The notes under the pieces are model-generated. The model was not told the origin of the DNA and searched no databases. It saw nothing but the letters and a program-made list of their open reading frames with translations. A stretch of 64,000 nucleotides of DNA from an uncultured Corynebacterium sp. (GTDB lineage: Bacteria > Actinomycetota > Actinomycetes > Mycobacteriales > Mycobacteriaceae), in the NCBI GenBank assembly GCA_943914355.1, contig CALUBS010000001.1, forward strand, positions 1 to 64,000, written 5' to 3'. The translations under genes and the position numbers were made by a program. Below, one piece after another: positions 17,847 through 25,991 of the stretch (its first letter is position 1; each line of letters begins with the position of its first letter).

Positions 17847-18710
17847 ATGCAGATTCGTCGCGCAGCGGCCGCTACCGCCGCCGTTACCGTCGCCGCCACC
17901 AGCCTTGTGGCCTGCTCCTCCGACGCAGATGATGACAAGACCATCACCGTTGGCACCACCGATGATGCAAAGCAGGCCTGGGTTGCCTTTGAGCAAGAAG
18001 CCAAGGACGCCGGCTACGACATCGACATCAAGTCTTTCTCGGATTACAACACCCCGAACCAGGCCCTAAACCAGGGCGAGCTGGACACCAATAACTTCCA
18101 GCACCTGAAGTTCCTGGCCGAGTACAACCACGGCAATGGCACCAACCTGGTCCCCATCGTCGCCACCGAAATCGTGCCGCTGGCGCTGTTCTGGAAGGGC
18201 CACGACTCCCTCGATGGCATTGAGGGCGAAGAAGTTGCCATCCCGAATGACTCCACCAACCAGGGCCGCGCCATCAACGTGCTGGTCCAGGCTGGCCTTA
18301 TCACCTTGAAGAAGGACGGGCTTATCACCCCAACGCCGCTGGACATCGATGAGAAGAAGTCCAAGGTCAAGGTCGTGCCGGTCGATGCAGCCCAGACCCC
18401 ATCCGCGCATGGCGAGGGCACCCCGGCGATTATCAATAACTCCTTCCTGGAGCGCGCCGGCATCGACCCGGCCACCGCCGTCTTCCAGGATGACCCGAAC
18501 TCCGAAGAGGCTGAGCCTTATATCAACGTCTTTGCCGTTCGCGAGGAAGACGCCGATAACGAGGACATCAAGAAGCTCGCCGAGCTGTGGCACTCCGATG
18601 CGGTACAAAAGGGCGTCGACGAGGACTCCGCAGGTACCTCCGTCGAGGTCGAGCGCACCCCAGAAGAACTCCAGGAAATCCTGGACAAGCTCGAAGCAGA
18701 TTTGGACTAA
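17847..18710 (+). CDS. metQ: D/L-methionine ABC transporter substrate-binding lipoprotein
   Basis: This NlpA/MetQ-type lipoprotein captures methionine for the MetNI importer. It is 287 residues with an N-terminal signal and lipobox SLVAC (Cys about 23), followed by NlpA-family sequence (TVGTTDDAKQAW, TPNQALNQGELDTNNFQH). It is the first gene of a metQNI operon. A hairpin in the 72-base gap to metN probably lowers expression of the ATPase and permease relative to the binding protein. Confidence 0.95.
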   Translation: MQIRRAAAATAAVTVAATSLVACSSDADDDKTITVGTTDDAKQAWVAFEQEAKDAGYDIDIKSFSDYNTPNQALNQGELDTNNFQHLKFLAEYNHGNGTNLVPIVATEIVPLALFWKGHDSLDGIEGEEVAIPNDSTNQGRAINVLVQAGLITLKKDGLITPTPLDIDEKKSKVKVVPVDAAQTPSAHGEGTPAIINNSFLERAGIDPATAVFQDDPNSEEAEPYINVFAVREEDADNEDIKKLAELWHSDAVQKGVDEDSAGTSVEVERTPEELQEILDKLEADLD

Positions 18711-18726
18711 TCACCCTTGCCTTCTA

Positions 18727-18755
18727 CCCCGCCGGTTTTCACCCCGGCGGGGTTT
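18727..18755 (+). terminator. hairpin between metQ and metN, probable partial terminator
   Basis: A nine-base-pair stem, CCCCGCCGG/CCGGCGGGG, with an eight-base loop is followed by only TTT. Such structures between a binding-protein gene and its transporter genes commonly cause partial termination or protect the upstream mRNA. Confidence 0.6.
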
Positions 18756-18782
18756 GGCACTTCCTCACTAAGGACGCAACCC

Positions 18783-19820
18783 GTGGCAGATTCCACCCAG
18801 AACGGCACTCGCATTGAGTTCCGCAATATCACCAAGGTCTTCCAACAGAAAAAGGCCGAGGTCAAAGCTCTTGACGATGTCTCCTTGACCGTCGATTCCG
18901 GCGAGATCATCGGCATCATCGGCTACTCCGGCGCCGGCAAATCCACCTTGGTCCGCATGATCAACGGCCTGGATACGCCCACCTCCGGCGAGCTGCTGCT
19001 CGATGGCCAGAATATCGTCGGCATGTCCGAAAAGAAGCTGCGCGGCATCCGCCGCAATATCGGCATGATCTTCCAGCAGTTTAACCTCATGAACTCCCGC
19101 ACTGCGGCGGGCAATATTGAGTACCCGCTGCAGTTGCAGGGCATCGGCAAGCGCGAGCGCCAACAGCGTGTGCAGGAGCTGCTGGATTTTGTTGGCCTGG
19201 GAGATAAGGGGAAAAGCTACCCGGAACAGCTTTCCGGCGGCCAGAAGCAGCGCGTGGGCATCGCGCGCGCCCTGGCCACGAATCCTTCGCTGCTGCTTGC
19301 CGATGAAGCCACGTCCGCCCTCGACCCCACCACCACGCAGGAGGTCCTCGACCTGCTGCGCCGGGTGAATAAGGAGCTCGGCATCACCATCGTGGTCATT
19401 ACCCACGAAATGGAGGTCGTGCGCTCCATCGCGGATAAGGTTGCGGTGATGGAAAATGGCCGCGTCGTAGAACAAGGCAGCGTCTACCAGGTCTTTTCCA
19501 ATCCCCAGACCGCCGTGGCCGCCAAGTTCGTTGCTACCTCGCTGCGCAATGAGCCCGACGTGGTGGAAACCGATGACCTGCTCGTTCATGAAGGCCGCCT
19601 GTTTACCATCAACCTGACCGAGGAATCCGGCTTCTTCGGCGCCGCCGCCAAGCTGAAGGATGCGGGCGTATCCATCGCCGTCGTCCACGGCGGTATTACC
19701 ACCTTGCAACAGCACTCCTTTGGCAAGCTCACCGTGCGCTTGAGCGGTGACGACGCCGCCATCGAAGAGTTCTACCGCGCCCTATCTGCCACCACTCAAA
19801 TTGAGGAGATTGAACGATGA
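18783..19820 (+). CDS. metN: methionine ABC transporter ATP-binding protein
   Basis: The 345-residue product contains Walker A GYSGAGKST, the Q-loop IFQQFNLM, signature LSGGQKQRVG and Walker B LLADEATSALD. A C-terminal NIL/ACT-like domain (about 265-345) follows; in the E. coli protein this binds methionine for transinhibition. The GTG start follows AAGGA at proper spacing, and upstream in-frame codons encode the intergenic hairpin. Its stop overlaps metI by four bases. Confidence 0.95.
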   Translation: MADSTQNGTRIEFRNITKVFQQKKAEVKALDDVSLTVDSGEIIGIIGYSGAGKSTLVRMINGLDTPTSGELLLDGQNIVGMSEKKLRGIRRNIGMIFQQFNLMNSRTAAGNIEYPLQLQGIGKRERQQRVQELLDFVGLGDKGKSYPEQLSGGQKQRVGIARALATNPSLLLADEATSALDPTTTQEVLDLLRRVNKELGITIVVITHEMEVVRSIADKVAVMENGRVVEQGSVYQVFSNPQTAVAAKFVATSLRNEPDVVETDDLLVHEGRLFTINLTEESGFFGAAAKLKDAGVSIAVVHGGITTLQQHSFGKLTVRLSGDDAAIEEFYRALSATTQIEEIER

Positions 19821-20497
19821 ACGTCAACTATCTCGCCGCCGCCGACTGGGACCGCTTGGGCGGATCGCTTGTCGATGCCATCGTCGACACCCTCATCATG
19901 GTCTCGACCACCCTCGTCGTCGCCGGCATTTTGGGCCTGGGGCTCGGCATCTTGCTCTACACCGCCCGCCCGGGCGGCATCCTGCAAAATAAGGCCGTCT
20001 ACCTGGTGGTCAACCTGCTGGTGAACTTCGTTCGCCCCATCCCGTTTATTATTTTGCTGGCGTTTGCGCAGCCACTCACCGTCGCCGTGATGGGCGGATC
20101 CATCGGCCGCGAACCGGCCACCTTCGTGATGGTCATCGCCGCCACGTTCTCCGTAGCGCGCGTGGTGGAACAAAACCTCGTGGCCATCGACCCAGGCGTT
20201 ATCGAGGCCGCCCGCGCCATGGGTGCTTCACCGTGGAAGATCATTACCTCCGTGATTATCCCGGAGGCCCTCGGCCCGCTGATTCTGGGCTATACCTTCC
20301 TGTTTATCGCCATCGTGGATATGTCCGCCATGGCCGGCTACGTCGGCGGCGGCGGACTGGGTGACTTCGCCATCGTCTACGGCTACCGCGCCTTCGAGTG
20401 GGAAGTCACCGTCGTGGCCACGCTTATCATCATCGTGCTGGTGCAGGCAGCGCAGTTCTTTGGCAACTGGCTATCCTCCAAGGTTATGCGCCGCTAA
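19817..20497 (+). CDS. metI: methionine ABC transporter permease
   Basis: This 226-residue permease has five hydrophobic helices and the EAA loop EAARAMGASPWKIITSVIIPEALGPL cut short here as EAARAMGASP, which contacts MetN. The length and sequence are typical of MetI. It is coupled to metN by a four-base overlap. Its 3' end overlaps the convergent sucrase/ferredoxin-like gene by 14 bases. Confidence 0.94.
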   Translation: MNVNYLAAADWDRLGGSLVDAIVDTLIMVSTTLVVAGILGLGLGILLYTARPGGILQNKAVYLVVNLLVNFVRPIPFIILLAFAQPLTVAVMGGSIGREPATFVMVIAATFSVARVVEQNLVAIDPGVIEAARAMGASPWKIITSVIIPEALGPLILGYTFLFIAIVDMSAMAGYVGGGGLGDFAIVYGYRAFEWEVTVVATLIIIVLVQAAQFFGNWLSSKVMRR

Positions 20498-21356
20498 TAA
20501 GCTCCACATCCGTGGCCACAAGCGCCTTGCCGGTCTTGGGTGCGTCGCCGCAGGAAGAAACCACTCCTTCCACGGCGCGCTGCTCGAGCGTCACGCTCCA
20601 CCGCCGGCCATCGGCATGCGTGACCACGGGGCCCTGCTTTTCGTCTTCTGCGTAGAGCTGGCCGTAGTAGAGGTCCTCAGAGGCATCGATAAGCTCGCGC
20701 GCTACCGCCAACTCCGCCACTTGGCCGCGCGGGCCGAAAATGCCGCGCCCGCGATTGACCGGGTAGAAATATTTCCCTTCCGCCGCCGCCGCAATCATCT
20801 GCGCGGCGGCTTCCTTATTCATCCGGCCAAAGGAATAGGCCCACGGCATGAGCATGACCGAGGGCGCGAAGCGGTGCCCCTTCGTGTGCGAGGTCTCCCA
20901 CACCATATCCGGGTAATCCTCCACCAGCTCCGCGGCGAGCGGGCGCCCCTTCACGGCGCAGCACTTATCGCGCTTAGCATGGGTGCACACCAAAACCAGG
21001 GGCGTATCGAGGGTTCCTCCCCCATTGCGGCCCGGCGCGGAGAGATCCAGATCCAGAATCTTTTCCGGGCCGGTCAAAAGGACCAATTCCATCACGCCCT
21101 GCTCAGCCCACACCAGGTAACACCGGTGCATGGTGCCGATTTGGCGGCCATCGCGGCCGGGGCGGCGAATCAATTGCAGCCCGGCCTGGCCCTTGAGTTT
21201 TTTCTTCAGTTGGGCCGTGAGTTCTGGGCCAAAAGTATCGCCATCAAGCACGTCGCGCGACCAGCCGCCGGGCCACTCAAAGAGGACAAACACGGACTCT
21301 TTTTTCGCTGTGCCGGGCAGCGGTTCCACCTGGTAATCTGAACAGAAATCGGTCAT
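20484..21356 (-). CDS. sucrase/ferredoxin-like (thioredoxin-fold Fe-S) family protein
   Basis: The 290-residue product matches the Suc_Fer-like family. It has an N-terminal half with RRPGRDGR, and a C-terminal thioredoxin-like ferredoxin half with VCTHAKRDKCCAVKGRPLA and WETSHTKGHRFAPSVMLMP, where cysteines and histidine probably ligate a [2Fe-2S] cluster. The biological role is not established. A TTAGGCTAGGGTA stretch just upstream partly resembles a DtxR box, which would fit an iron-containing protein, but the match is weak. Confidence 0.8.
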   Translation of the reverse strand: MTDFCSDYQVEPLPGTAKKESVFVLFEWPGGWSRDVLDGDTFGPELTAQLKKKLKGQAGLQLIRRPGRDGRQIGTMHRCYLVWAEQGVMELVLLTGPEKILDLDLSAPGRNGGGTLDTPLVLVCTHAKRDKCCAVKGRPLAAELVEDYPDMVWETSHTKGHRFAPSVMLMPWAYSFGRMNKEAAAQMIAAAAEGKYFYPVNRGRGIFGPRGQVAELAVARELIDASEDLYYGQLYAEDEKQGPVVTHADGRRWSVTLEQRAVEGVVSSCGDAPKTGKALVATDVELISGA

Positions 21357-21360
21357 GTAC

Positions 21361-21377
21361 CCTAGCCTAACCCGTCT
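21361..21377 (-). promoter_or_regulatory. weak DtxR-like iron box upstream of the Suc_Fer gene
   Basis: On the minus strand GGTTAGGCTAGGGTAC matches about ten positions of the 19-base DtxR consensus. The right half is poorly conserved, so I treat it as a possibility only. Confidence 0.25.
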
Positions 21378-21451
21378 GCAACTCAGCTCACATATTTGGC
21401 AACAATTCGGTCAAGATCTGCCCCCAACGCTAGGCAGTAATTAATGGAAAT

Positions 21452-21457
21452 TATACT
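21452..21457 (+). promoter_or_regulatory. -10 element of the AMIN-like lipoprotein gene
   Basis: TATACT lies nine bases before the ATG with no Shine-Dalgarno sequence between, suggesting a leaderless or very short-leader transcript. Confidence 0.55.
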
Positions 21458-21466
21458 CTAGTGGTC

Positions 21467-22024
21467 ATGTATAAAGCCCGCCTCTCACTCCTGCTTGCCG
21501 CCGCAGCCCTCCTCACCGGCTGCAGCACCGAATCAGCGGATGACACCACCATGGCGGCCTCTGTGGGAAACTCGCACATCAACCCGCTGGGTGAGGCGGA
21601 TATGAGCATGAAAACGCTGCGCCCAGAAGCCCCTTCGGAGCTCGTGGTGACCAAGGTACGCGTGGGCCAGCACGATGGTTTCGAGCGCGCCGTCTTCGAG
21701 CTCGAGGGCGAGGGTTCCCCAGGCTGGTTCGTGGATTACGCCGATAACCCCAAGCAGCAAGGCTCCGGCCAACCCATTAACTATGCCGGTGATACCGCGC
21801 TCAATGTCAATATCGATGGCGTGGTCTATCCGTTTGAGGCCGGCATTGACGAGCCGCGCATCGGCATCGTCGATGCCCCCGCCGGCGGCGTTATTACCCA
21901 AGTGGTCAACGGCCGCACCTATGAGGGCCGCAGCCAGTTTGTCATCGGTATGAACCAGCGCAAGCCTTATTCCGTGCAGGTGCTAGAAAATCCCACGCGC
22001 CTCGTGGTAGATATTCGCTCCTAA
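21467..22024 (+). CDS. AMIN-like domain lipoprotein
   Basis: This 185-residue protein has a signal peptide and lipobox LLTGC (Cys about 19), so it is predicted to be a cell-envelope lipoprotein. The C-terminal part, with VTKVRVGQHDGFERAVFELEG cut here to VTKVRVGQHDGFER and YSVQVLENPTRLVVDIRS, matches the AMIN-like domain found in secreted actinobacterial proteins. An in-frame GTG two codons upstream is an alternative start. It converges on imuB without a gap (stop meets stop). The function is unknown; peptidoglycan association is suggested by analogy with AMIN domains. Confidence 0.75.
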   Translation: MYKARLSLLLAAAALLTGCSTESADDTTMAASVGNSHINPLGEADMSMKTLRPEAPSELVVTKVRVGQHDGFERAVFELEGEGSPGWFVDYADNPKQQGSGQPINYAGDTALNVNIDGVVYPFEAGIDEPRIGIVDAPAGGVITQVVNGRTYEGRSQFVIGMNQRKPYSVQVLENPTRLVVDIRS

Positions 22025-23553
22025 TACGTCGCTTCCACGCGCCAGCGCCCCTCTGACCACACCAAGAGCCAGGCGCGCTGGCGTTGCTCCCGTTCAGCCT
22101 GGCCCACAATTTGTAGCCGCGCCGCGTGCTGCGGCTGTTCGGTCCACCACTGCGTATCCACCGGCCACGGCCCAGCCCAGCCGATAACGCGGTAGCGGTG
22201 CGCGCCCCACCCGAGTGCCACGGGCACAGAGGATAGGAGGGCCTCGGCGGTGACGATGACGTCCCGCGCGGCGGCATCGATAAGCCGAATGCGCGCGGCC
22301 GGGTGGTTCGGCCCGCCGCCTAGGCGGGCGGGAAGCGGCGCGGGGATCCTGCCTGGCCAGCTGCCCTGCGGCGTGGCATCGCGCTGCTCCCCATAGGGCA
22401 CGTACTCGATGCGCTCGGCCACCCCACGGCCACCGGCGGCCCGCGGCTGCAAGACGCGGTCTATGCCCAGCTGCGATTGCACGCGCGAAATCACCCGCTT
22501 GACCTGTTCCTGTGAGGCATCCCCGCCCCAGAGGCCATCGGCCTGCGGCCTAGCCACCTCCACCGGCTCAAGCACCAGCCGCACGATCGCGGCACCGTCC
22601 TTGCCGCTCGACCGCGCCGCCGTAAGCCACCCATCCAGCTGCCAGCGCACCCGGTCCGCGGTCGCCTGCTCCGTGAGCGCCTCATGAGTGCGCCATACCC
22701 GAGCCACGGTTTCGCCAGTAGCCAACTCCGCCACCACGCGCAGGCGCACGCACACCACTTCCGCCTCCGCCAACCGCACGTGCAGCTGCGCGGCCAGTTG
22801 CCGGGCCACGAACGCCGCCGCATCCACGCGTTCGATGGATTGCTCGCTGCTAACGGACAGGTCAGGCCGCGCCATTTCCGGGGATACTCGCCGGTCCGCC
22901 CGCGCGTGTGCTACCTCGTGCGCGCGTTTTCCCTGCTGCCCAAACCGGGTAACCACCTGCTTAAACGGCAGCTCCGCCACATCACCTAGCCGGCGCACAC
23001 CCAATTTCTGCAGCTGGACCACAAATTCCGCAGAAAACCCCAGCGCGGCCTCCGCGGCTAAAACGCTCACGGGCTGGGCGGCCAAGAAATCCCGCGACTC
23101 GCCCTCCGGCACCACCGCGCCTACCCCGTGGTGCCGGGCCGCGATGATGGCCGTAGCAATCTCGTCTGCCACGCCGAGGGTGGAATCAAAACCGGCGTGC
23201 GCGGTGGCATCGGCAAGCATCTCCAGCGCCTCCGGCCCGTGATAGCGCAGCGCCGCGCCCGCATCCACGATGGCCAAGCCGGGCCGCAGCACCTCCACGG
23301 ACGAGGCCACGGCATCCAGGCCCGCCGCAATCTCCGCGAAGGCCGCTCCATCCCTATCCGGGTTCGCCTCCACCACCTTTACCTCAGGACAAATCGCTTG
23401 GGCCTGGCGCAGGCGCATCCCGCGCCGAATGCCCGCCCGGCGCGCCGCGCTATCGCAGACCAATACCGCGTGATTGCGCGCGATCAACACCGGCCCTGCC
23501 TGCCCAACCGCCTGGATGGGCCAATCCGGAAACCACACCGCAGCCGCCCTCAT
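22021..23553 (-). CDS. imuB: ImuB, Y-family polymerase-like mutasome subunit
   Basis: ImuB is a catalytically inactive Y-family polymerase homologue that bridges the beta clamp to DnaE2 and ImuA'. The 510-residue protein opens with AAAVWFPDWPIQAV, as in this family, lacks the acidic catalytic triad in the palm, and has a little-finger region and a long C-terminal tail. Its start overlaps the imuA' stop by four bases. With dnaE2 about 4 kb away it completes the actinobacterial mutasome. Its 3' end overlaps the AMIN-like gene by four bases. Confidence 0.9.
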   Translation of the reverse strand: MRAAAVWFPDWPIQAVGQAGPVLIARNHAVLVCDSAARRAGIRRGMRLRQAQAICPEVKVVEANPDRDGAAFAEIAAGLDAVASSVEVLRPGLAIVDAGAALRYHGPEALEMLADATAHAGFDSTLGVADEIATAIIAARHHGVGAVVPEGESRDFLAAQPVSVLAAEAALGFSAEFVVQLQKLGVRRLGDVAELPFKQVVTRFGQQGKRAHEVAHARADRRVSPEMARPDLSVSSEQSIERVDAAAFVARQLAAQLHVRLAEAEVVCVRLRVVAELATGETVARVWRTHEALTEQATADRVRWQLDGWLTAARSSGKDGAAIVRLVLEPVEVARPQADGLWGGDASQEQVKRVISRVQSQLGIDRVLQPRAAGGRGVAERIEYVPYGEQRDATPQGSWPGRIPAPLPARLGGGPNHPAARIRLIDAAARDVIVTAEALLSSVPVALGWGAHRYRVIGWAGPWPVDTQWWTEQPQHAARLQIVGQAEREQRQRAWLLVWSEGRWRVEATY

Positions 23554-24218
23554 ACGGCCGCCAACCTGCGGGGCTCGCCCATGGTAAGGCTCCCGCGCGC
23601 GGTGCCCTTTTTCGAGTCCACCGCAAGATCAATATCCACGCCGCGGATGCGCCCGCTGCCCTTGCCGATGCCCCGATATGTACTCACCTCCGCCCCAATG
23701 CGCACTGCGGTGCCCGGCAGCCGCGCACCCACGGTCAGCACCGCAGCCTGTCCGCCGCGGATTTTCGCCCACACCGGCCGCGCCTTGGCCGGGCTCAGCT
23801 CGCCGGGCGGGCCATGGTGGATGATAAGGTCCATGCCCTCTGCCAGCACGCTGGTTACCGCCCATGACTCCAGGCCCGGATCGGGGACGGTGACCACGTT
23901 GTTAAGCTGCCCCATTTCGGCAACTTGTGCGAGAGAAAGATCCGGCCACCCCACTATCCCCACATGGCCCCCGCGGGCCGTAAGATGGCAGATGAGCTCC
24001 ACCACGAGCGCGGGACACTCCGCGCACGAGACCACCTTCCGCCGGGCGAGCCCACCTGCGGGAAGTAGCCGCGCCAGCTGGGGAACGGTATCTACCAGCT
24101 CGTCTTCGTCTTCCTGCTCCATCGCCTGCATGCGGGCGCGCAGCACCGCAACGCGGTCGGACCTATCCAGCCCTGCCACCGCTTTTTCTAGGCGAACGTT
24201 CGTTTGACTCACCCACAC
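23550..24218 (-). CDS. imuA': ImuA'-like mutasome protein
   Basis: This is a RecA-fold-related accessory of DnaE2/ImuB mutagenesis. The product of about 222 residues contains no classical Walker A, which is usual for ImuA'. The position directly upstream of and coupled to imuB is the main support. Start choice is uncertain: GTG giving (M)WVSQTN or the GTG two codons later. Further upstream codons read through a region that looks like promoter. A CGAACGTTCG palindrome lies within the first codons. Confidence 0.75.
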   Translation of the reverse strand: MWVSQTNVRLEKAVAGLDRSDRVAVLRARMQAMEQEDEDELVDTVPQLARLLPAGGLARRKVVSCAECPALVVELICHLTARGGHVGIVGWPDLSLAQVAEMGQLNNVVTVPDPGLESWAVTSVLAEGMDLIIHHGPPGELSPAKARPVWAKIRGGQAAVLTVGARLPGTAVRIGAEVSTYRGIGKGSGRIRGVDIDLAVDSKKGTARGSLTMGEPRRLAAV

Positions 24219-24245
24219 AGTATGAACCCTCAACCGGACACATGC

Positions 24246-24265
24246 AACTGTATGTTCGAATGGTA
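24246..24265 (-). promoter_or_regulatory. partial LexA-like site between imuA' and a membrane protein gene
   Basis: On the minus strand TCGAACATAC is a perfect left half (TCGAACA) of the LexA palindrome about 40 bases before imuA'. The right half, AGTTGCA, is degenerate. SOS induction of imuA'-imuB is known in mycobacteria, so this is the likeliest operator, though imperfect. Confidence 0.4.
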
Positions 24266-24276
24266 GTCTTAAGCGC

Positions 24277-24696
24277 ATGAACCTGAACGAGGCCTACGGT
24301 GCTATGCGCGAGAATCCAACCCCCATCCCCACCCCGCCGTGGGTGCGCCTCGGATCCTCCATCCTGATCGGCGCCACCGTCGCGCTACTGACCACCCGCA
24401 CCCATTTCTTCGCCACCCTATCTGGGGCCGCGGTCTGCCTCGTGGCGGCATTCGTCTTGGTCTTTGCCCACCCCTACCGCCGCGAGATGCGCTCCTATGC
24501 TGACCGGCACGATGCCGATCTCATCCCCACCATCGCGCAGCTAGTACCGCTGATGATTCTATGGCTTCTCATCATGCTCGCGCCCATCCTGGGCCTGCCC
24601 GCGTGGGGCTCGGCGCTGGTGTGGGTTGCGGTCTCATGCATCAGTTTTATCGCCTTCCCCCACGTGGATGGCACGCGCCGGCTGGCCTTTGTCTAA
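24277..24696 (+). CDS. conserved membrane protein of unknown function
   Basis: The 139-residue product has four hydrophobic segments (about 25-42, 46-65, 86-103 and 107-127) and a short loop with HPYRREMRSYADRHDAD. It is divergent from imuA' and shares that intergenic region. I do not recognise a family. A conserved neighbour role with imuA' is possible but unproven. Confidence 0.65.
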   Translation: MNLNEAYGAMRENPTPIPTPPWVRLGSSILIGATVALLTTRTHFFATLSGAAVCLVAAFVLVFAHPYRREMRSYADRHDADLIPTIAQLVPLMILWLLIMLAPILGLPAWGSALVWVAVSCISFIAFPHVDGTRRLAFV

Positions 24697-24716
24697 TCCA
24701 TGCGACACTGCGGGGA

Positions 24717-24771
24717 CTTCTCCACAGGATTTCCCCGGGTTTTCGCGCTGCGGATCCGGGTTATCCACAGT
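24717..24771 (+). promoter_or_regulatory. DnaA-box-like pair upstream of HNH copy 2
   Basis: TTCTCCACAGG (24717-24727) and TTATCCACAGT (24761-24771) precede the HNH gene. The second contains the perfect DnaA box TTATCCACA. The arrangement mirrors the pair in front of HNH copy 1. Confidence 0.55.
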
Positions 24772-24833
24772 TTGTGCCCTTGCGGTTGCCCTAGCGATTG
24801 AGCACGGGCTAACACCGCCCTAGCGTAGGCGGC

Positions 24834-25928
24834 ATGAACGCACTCAAGACCTACCTCACCGCCCTCGCGCCCGGCATGGACATCATCGCCGCGTGCCGCG
24901 GGCTCTCTGGGTCTGAGCTTATGGAGCGCGGCGCGCCCGATACCATCGCCGCCGACCTGCTCCTTCTGTGCGAAAGCTACTACGGCCACACCGCCTTTAG
25001 CCGGATGCAGCGCCGCGCCATTGCCGATGCCCGCACCAACGCCCACCCCATTTCCCTCCTGGCCGGCATCGAGCGCGTAGTTAATCGCGCGCCCAGCAAG
25101 AAACAGGCGTGGGAGCTGCGTGCGGAATGCTGTGCGATGTCTGCGGAGATGAGCGTTATCATCAAACACGCTCGGCGCCGGGTGCGCGAGATGAAAAAGT
25201 CCACGGTCAGCCCCGGCGTGCGCACGTACCGGCGGCCCAATGACTACTGGACGCTTGCCATTACGGGGACCTCTCGCTTCATCGCGGATCTGCAGGGCGC
25301 GATTACGGCCACTGATAAAAAGCCGCTGCAGGCGGTGGAAGATATCTTCTTCGGCGCCGGCAGCGCCGCGCGCTCCACGGTGGTAACCAACGCCGTCGTG
25401 CCGCTGGAGAAATTCATTCGCATCCGCGATGGCCACGGCGATGACGTGCAGCTCGATCTCACCAACGGTGCGACCATGTCCGGTACCGAGTACTTGCGCC
25501 GCGTGCTTAACGATGCCGGCTATTCCGCCCCCGGCCCCAGCCCCAACGGCAATGGCGACGGCGACGCCAACGGCAGCGGCAGCGGGGACGGCGAAACGGG
25601 TTATGTCACCCTCGTGCATCCGGTAGAAGGGCCGGTCAACCTCTACCGCACGGCGCGCGTGGCCACCGATAAACAAAGAATGATGGCGGCCGCGGAAAAT
25701 CCACGCTGCGCCTGGCCCGGGTGCAACCAACCGGCAGATCTATCCCAGGTCCACCACCTCACCGCCTGGAGTCGCGGCGGGGAGACCAATATGAAAAACC
25801 TCGTCGTGTGCTGTGCTTACCATAACGGCATCAACGACGACGACCCCAATGCCCCGCCCCGGCGCGGGCGGCTAGAAAGAGTGGGCGGTCGCATCGTCTG
25901 GCGGCCACCCGTAACACCCCGCAACTAG
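24834..25928 (+). CDS. DUF222 / HNH-endonuclease-domain protein (13E12-like), copy 2
   Basis: This 364-residue paralogue of the HNH gene at about 9-10 kb has an N-terminal DUF222 helical region, a Gly/Asn/Asp-rich linker (about 235-255, GNGDGDANGSGSGDG) and a C-terminal HNH motif (CAWPGCNQPADLSQVHHL; CCAYHNGINDDDPNAPPRRG). The linker is absent from copy 1. It lies between imuA' and guaA and ends at a bidirectional hairpin. Nuclease activity is predicted from the motif but unproven for this family. Confidence 0.85.
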   Translation: MNALKTYLTALAPGMDIIAACRGLSGSELMERGAPDTIAADLLLLCESYYGHTAFSRMQRRAIADARTNAHPISLLAGIERVVNRAPSKKQAWELRAECCAMSAEMSVIIKHARRRVREMKKSTVSPGVRTYRRPNDYWTLAITGTSRFIADLQGAITATDKKPLQAVEDIFFGAGSAARSTVVTNAVVPLEKFIRIRDGHGDDVQLDLTNGATMSGTEYLRRVLNDAGYSAPGPSPNGNGDGDANGSGSGDGETGYVTLVHPVEGPVNLYRTARVATDKQRMMAAAENPRCAWPGCNQPADLSQVHHLTAWSRGGETNMKNLVVCCAYHNGINDDDPNAPPRRGRLERVGGRIVWRPPVTPRN

Positions 25929-25943
25929 CCGCAGGTATGCGAA

Positions 25944-25972
25944 AAGGCGCTCAAGTACTGAGCGCCTTCTAC
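25944..25972. terminator. bidirectional terminator between HNH copy 2 and guaA
   Basis: A ten-base-pair stem, AAGGCGCTCA/TGAGCGCCTT, has a five-base loop. On the minus strand it is followed by TTC, so it serves guaA at least as well as the HNH gene. Confidence 0.7.
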
Positions 25973-25991
25973 GCATGCCGTTTTGTGGGTT

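Noticed and set aside
24194..24203. CGAACGTTCG as a LexA box in imuA'
   Set aside because: The four-base spacer required between the half-sites is missing and it lies inside the coding sequence.
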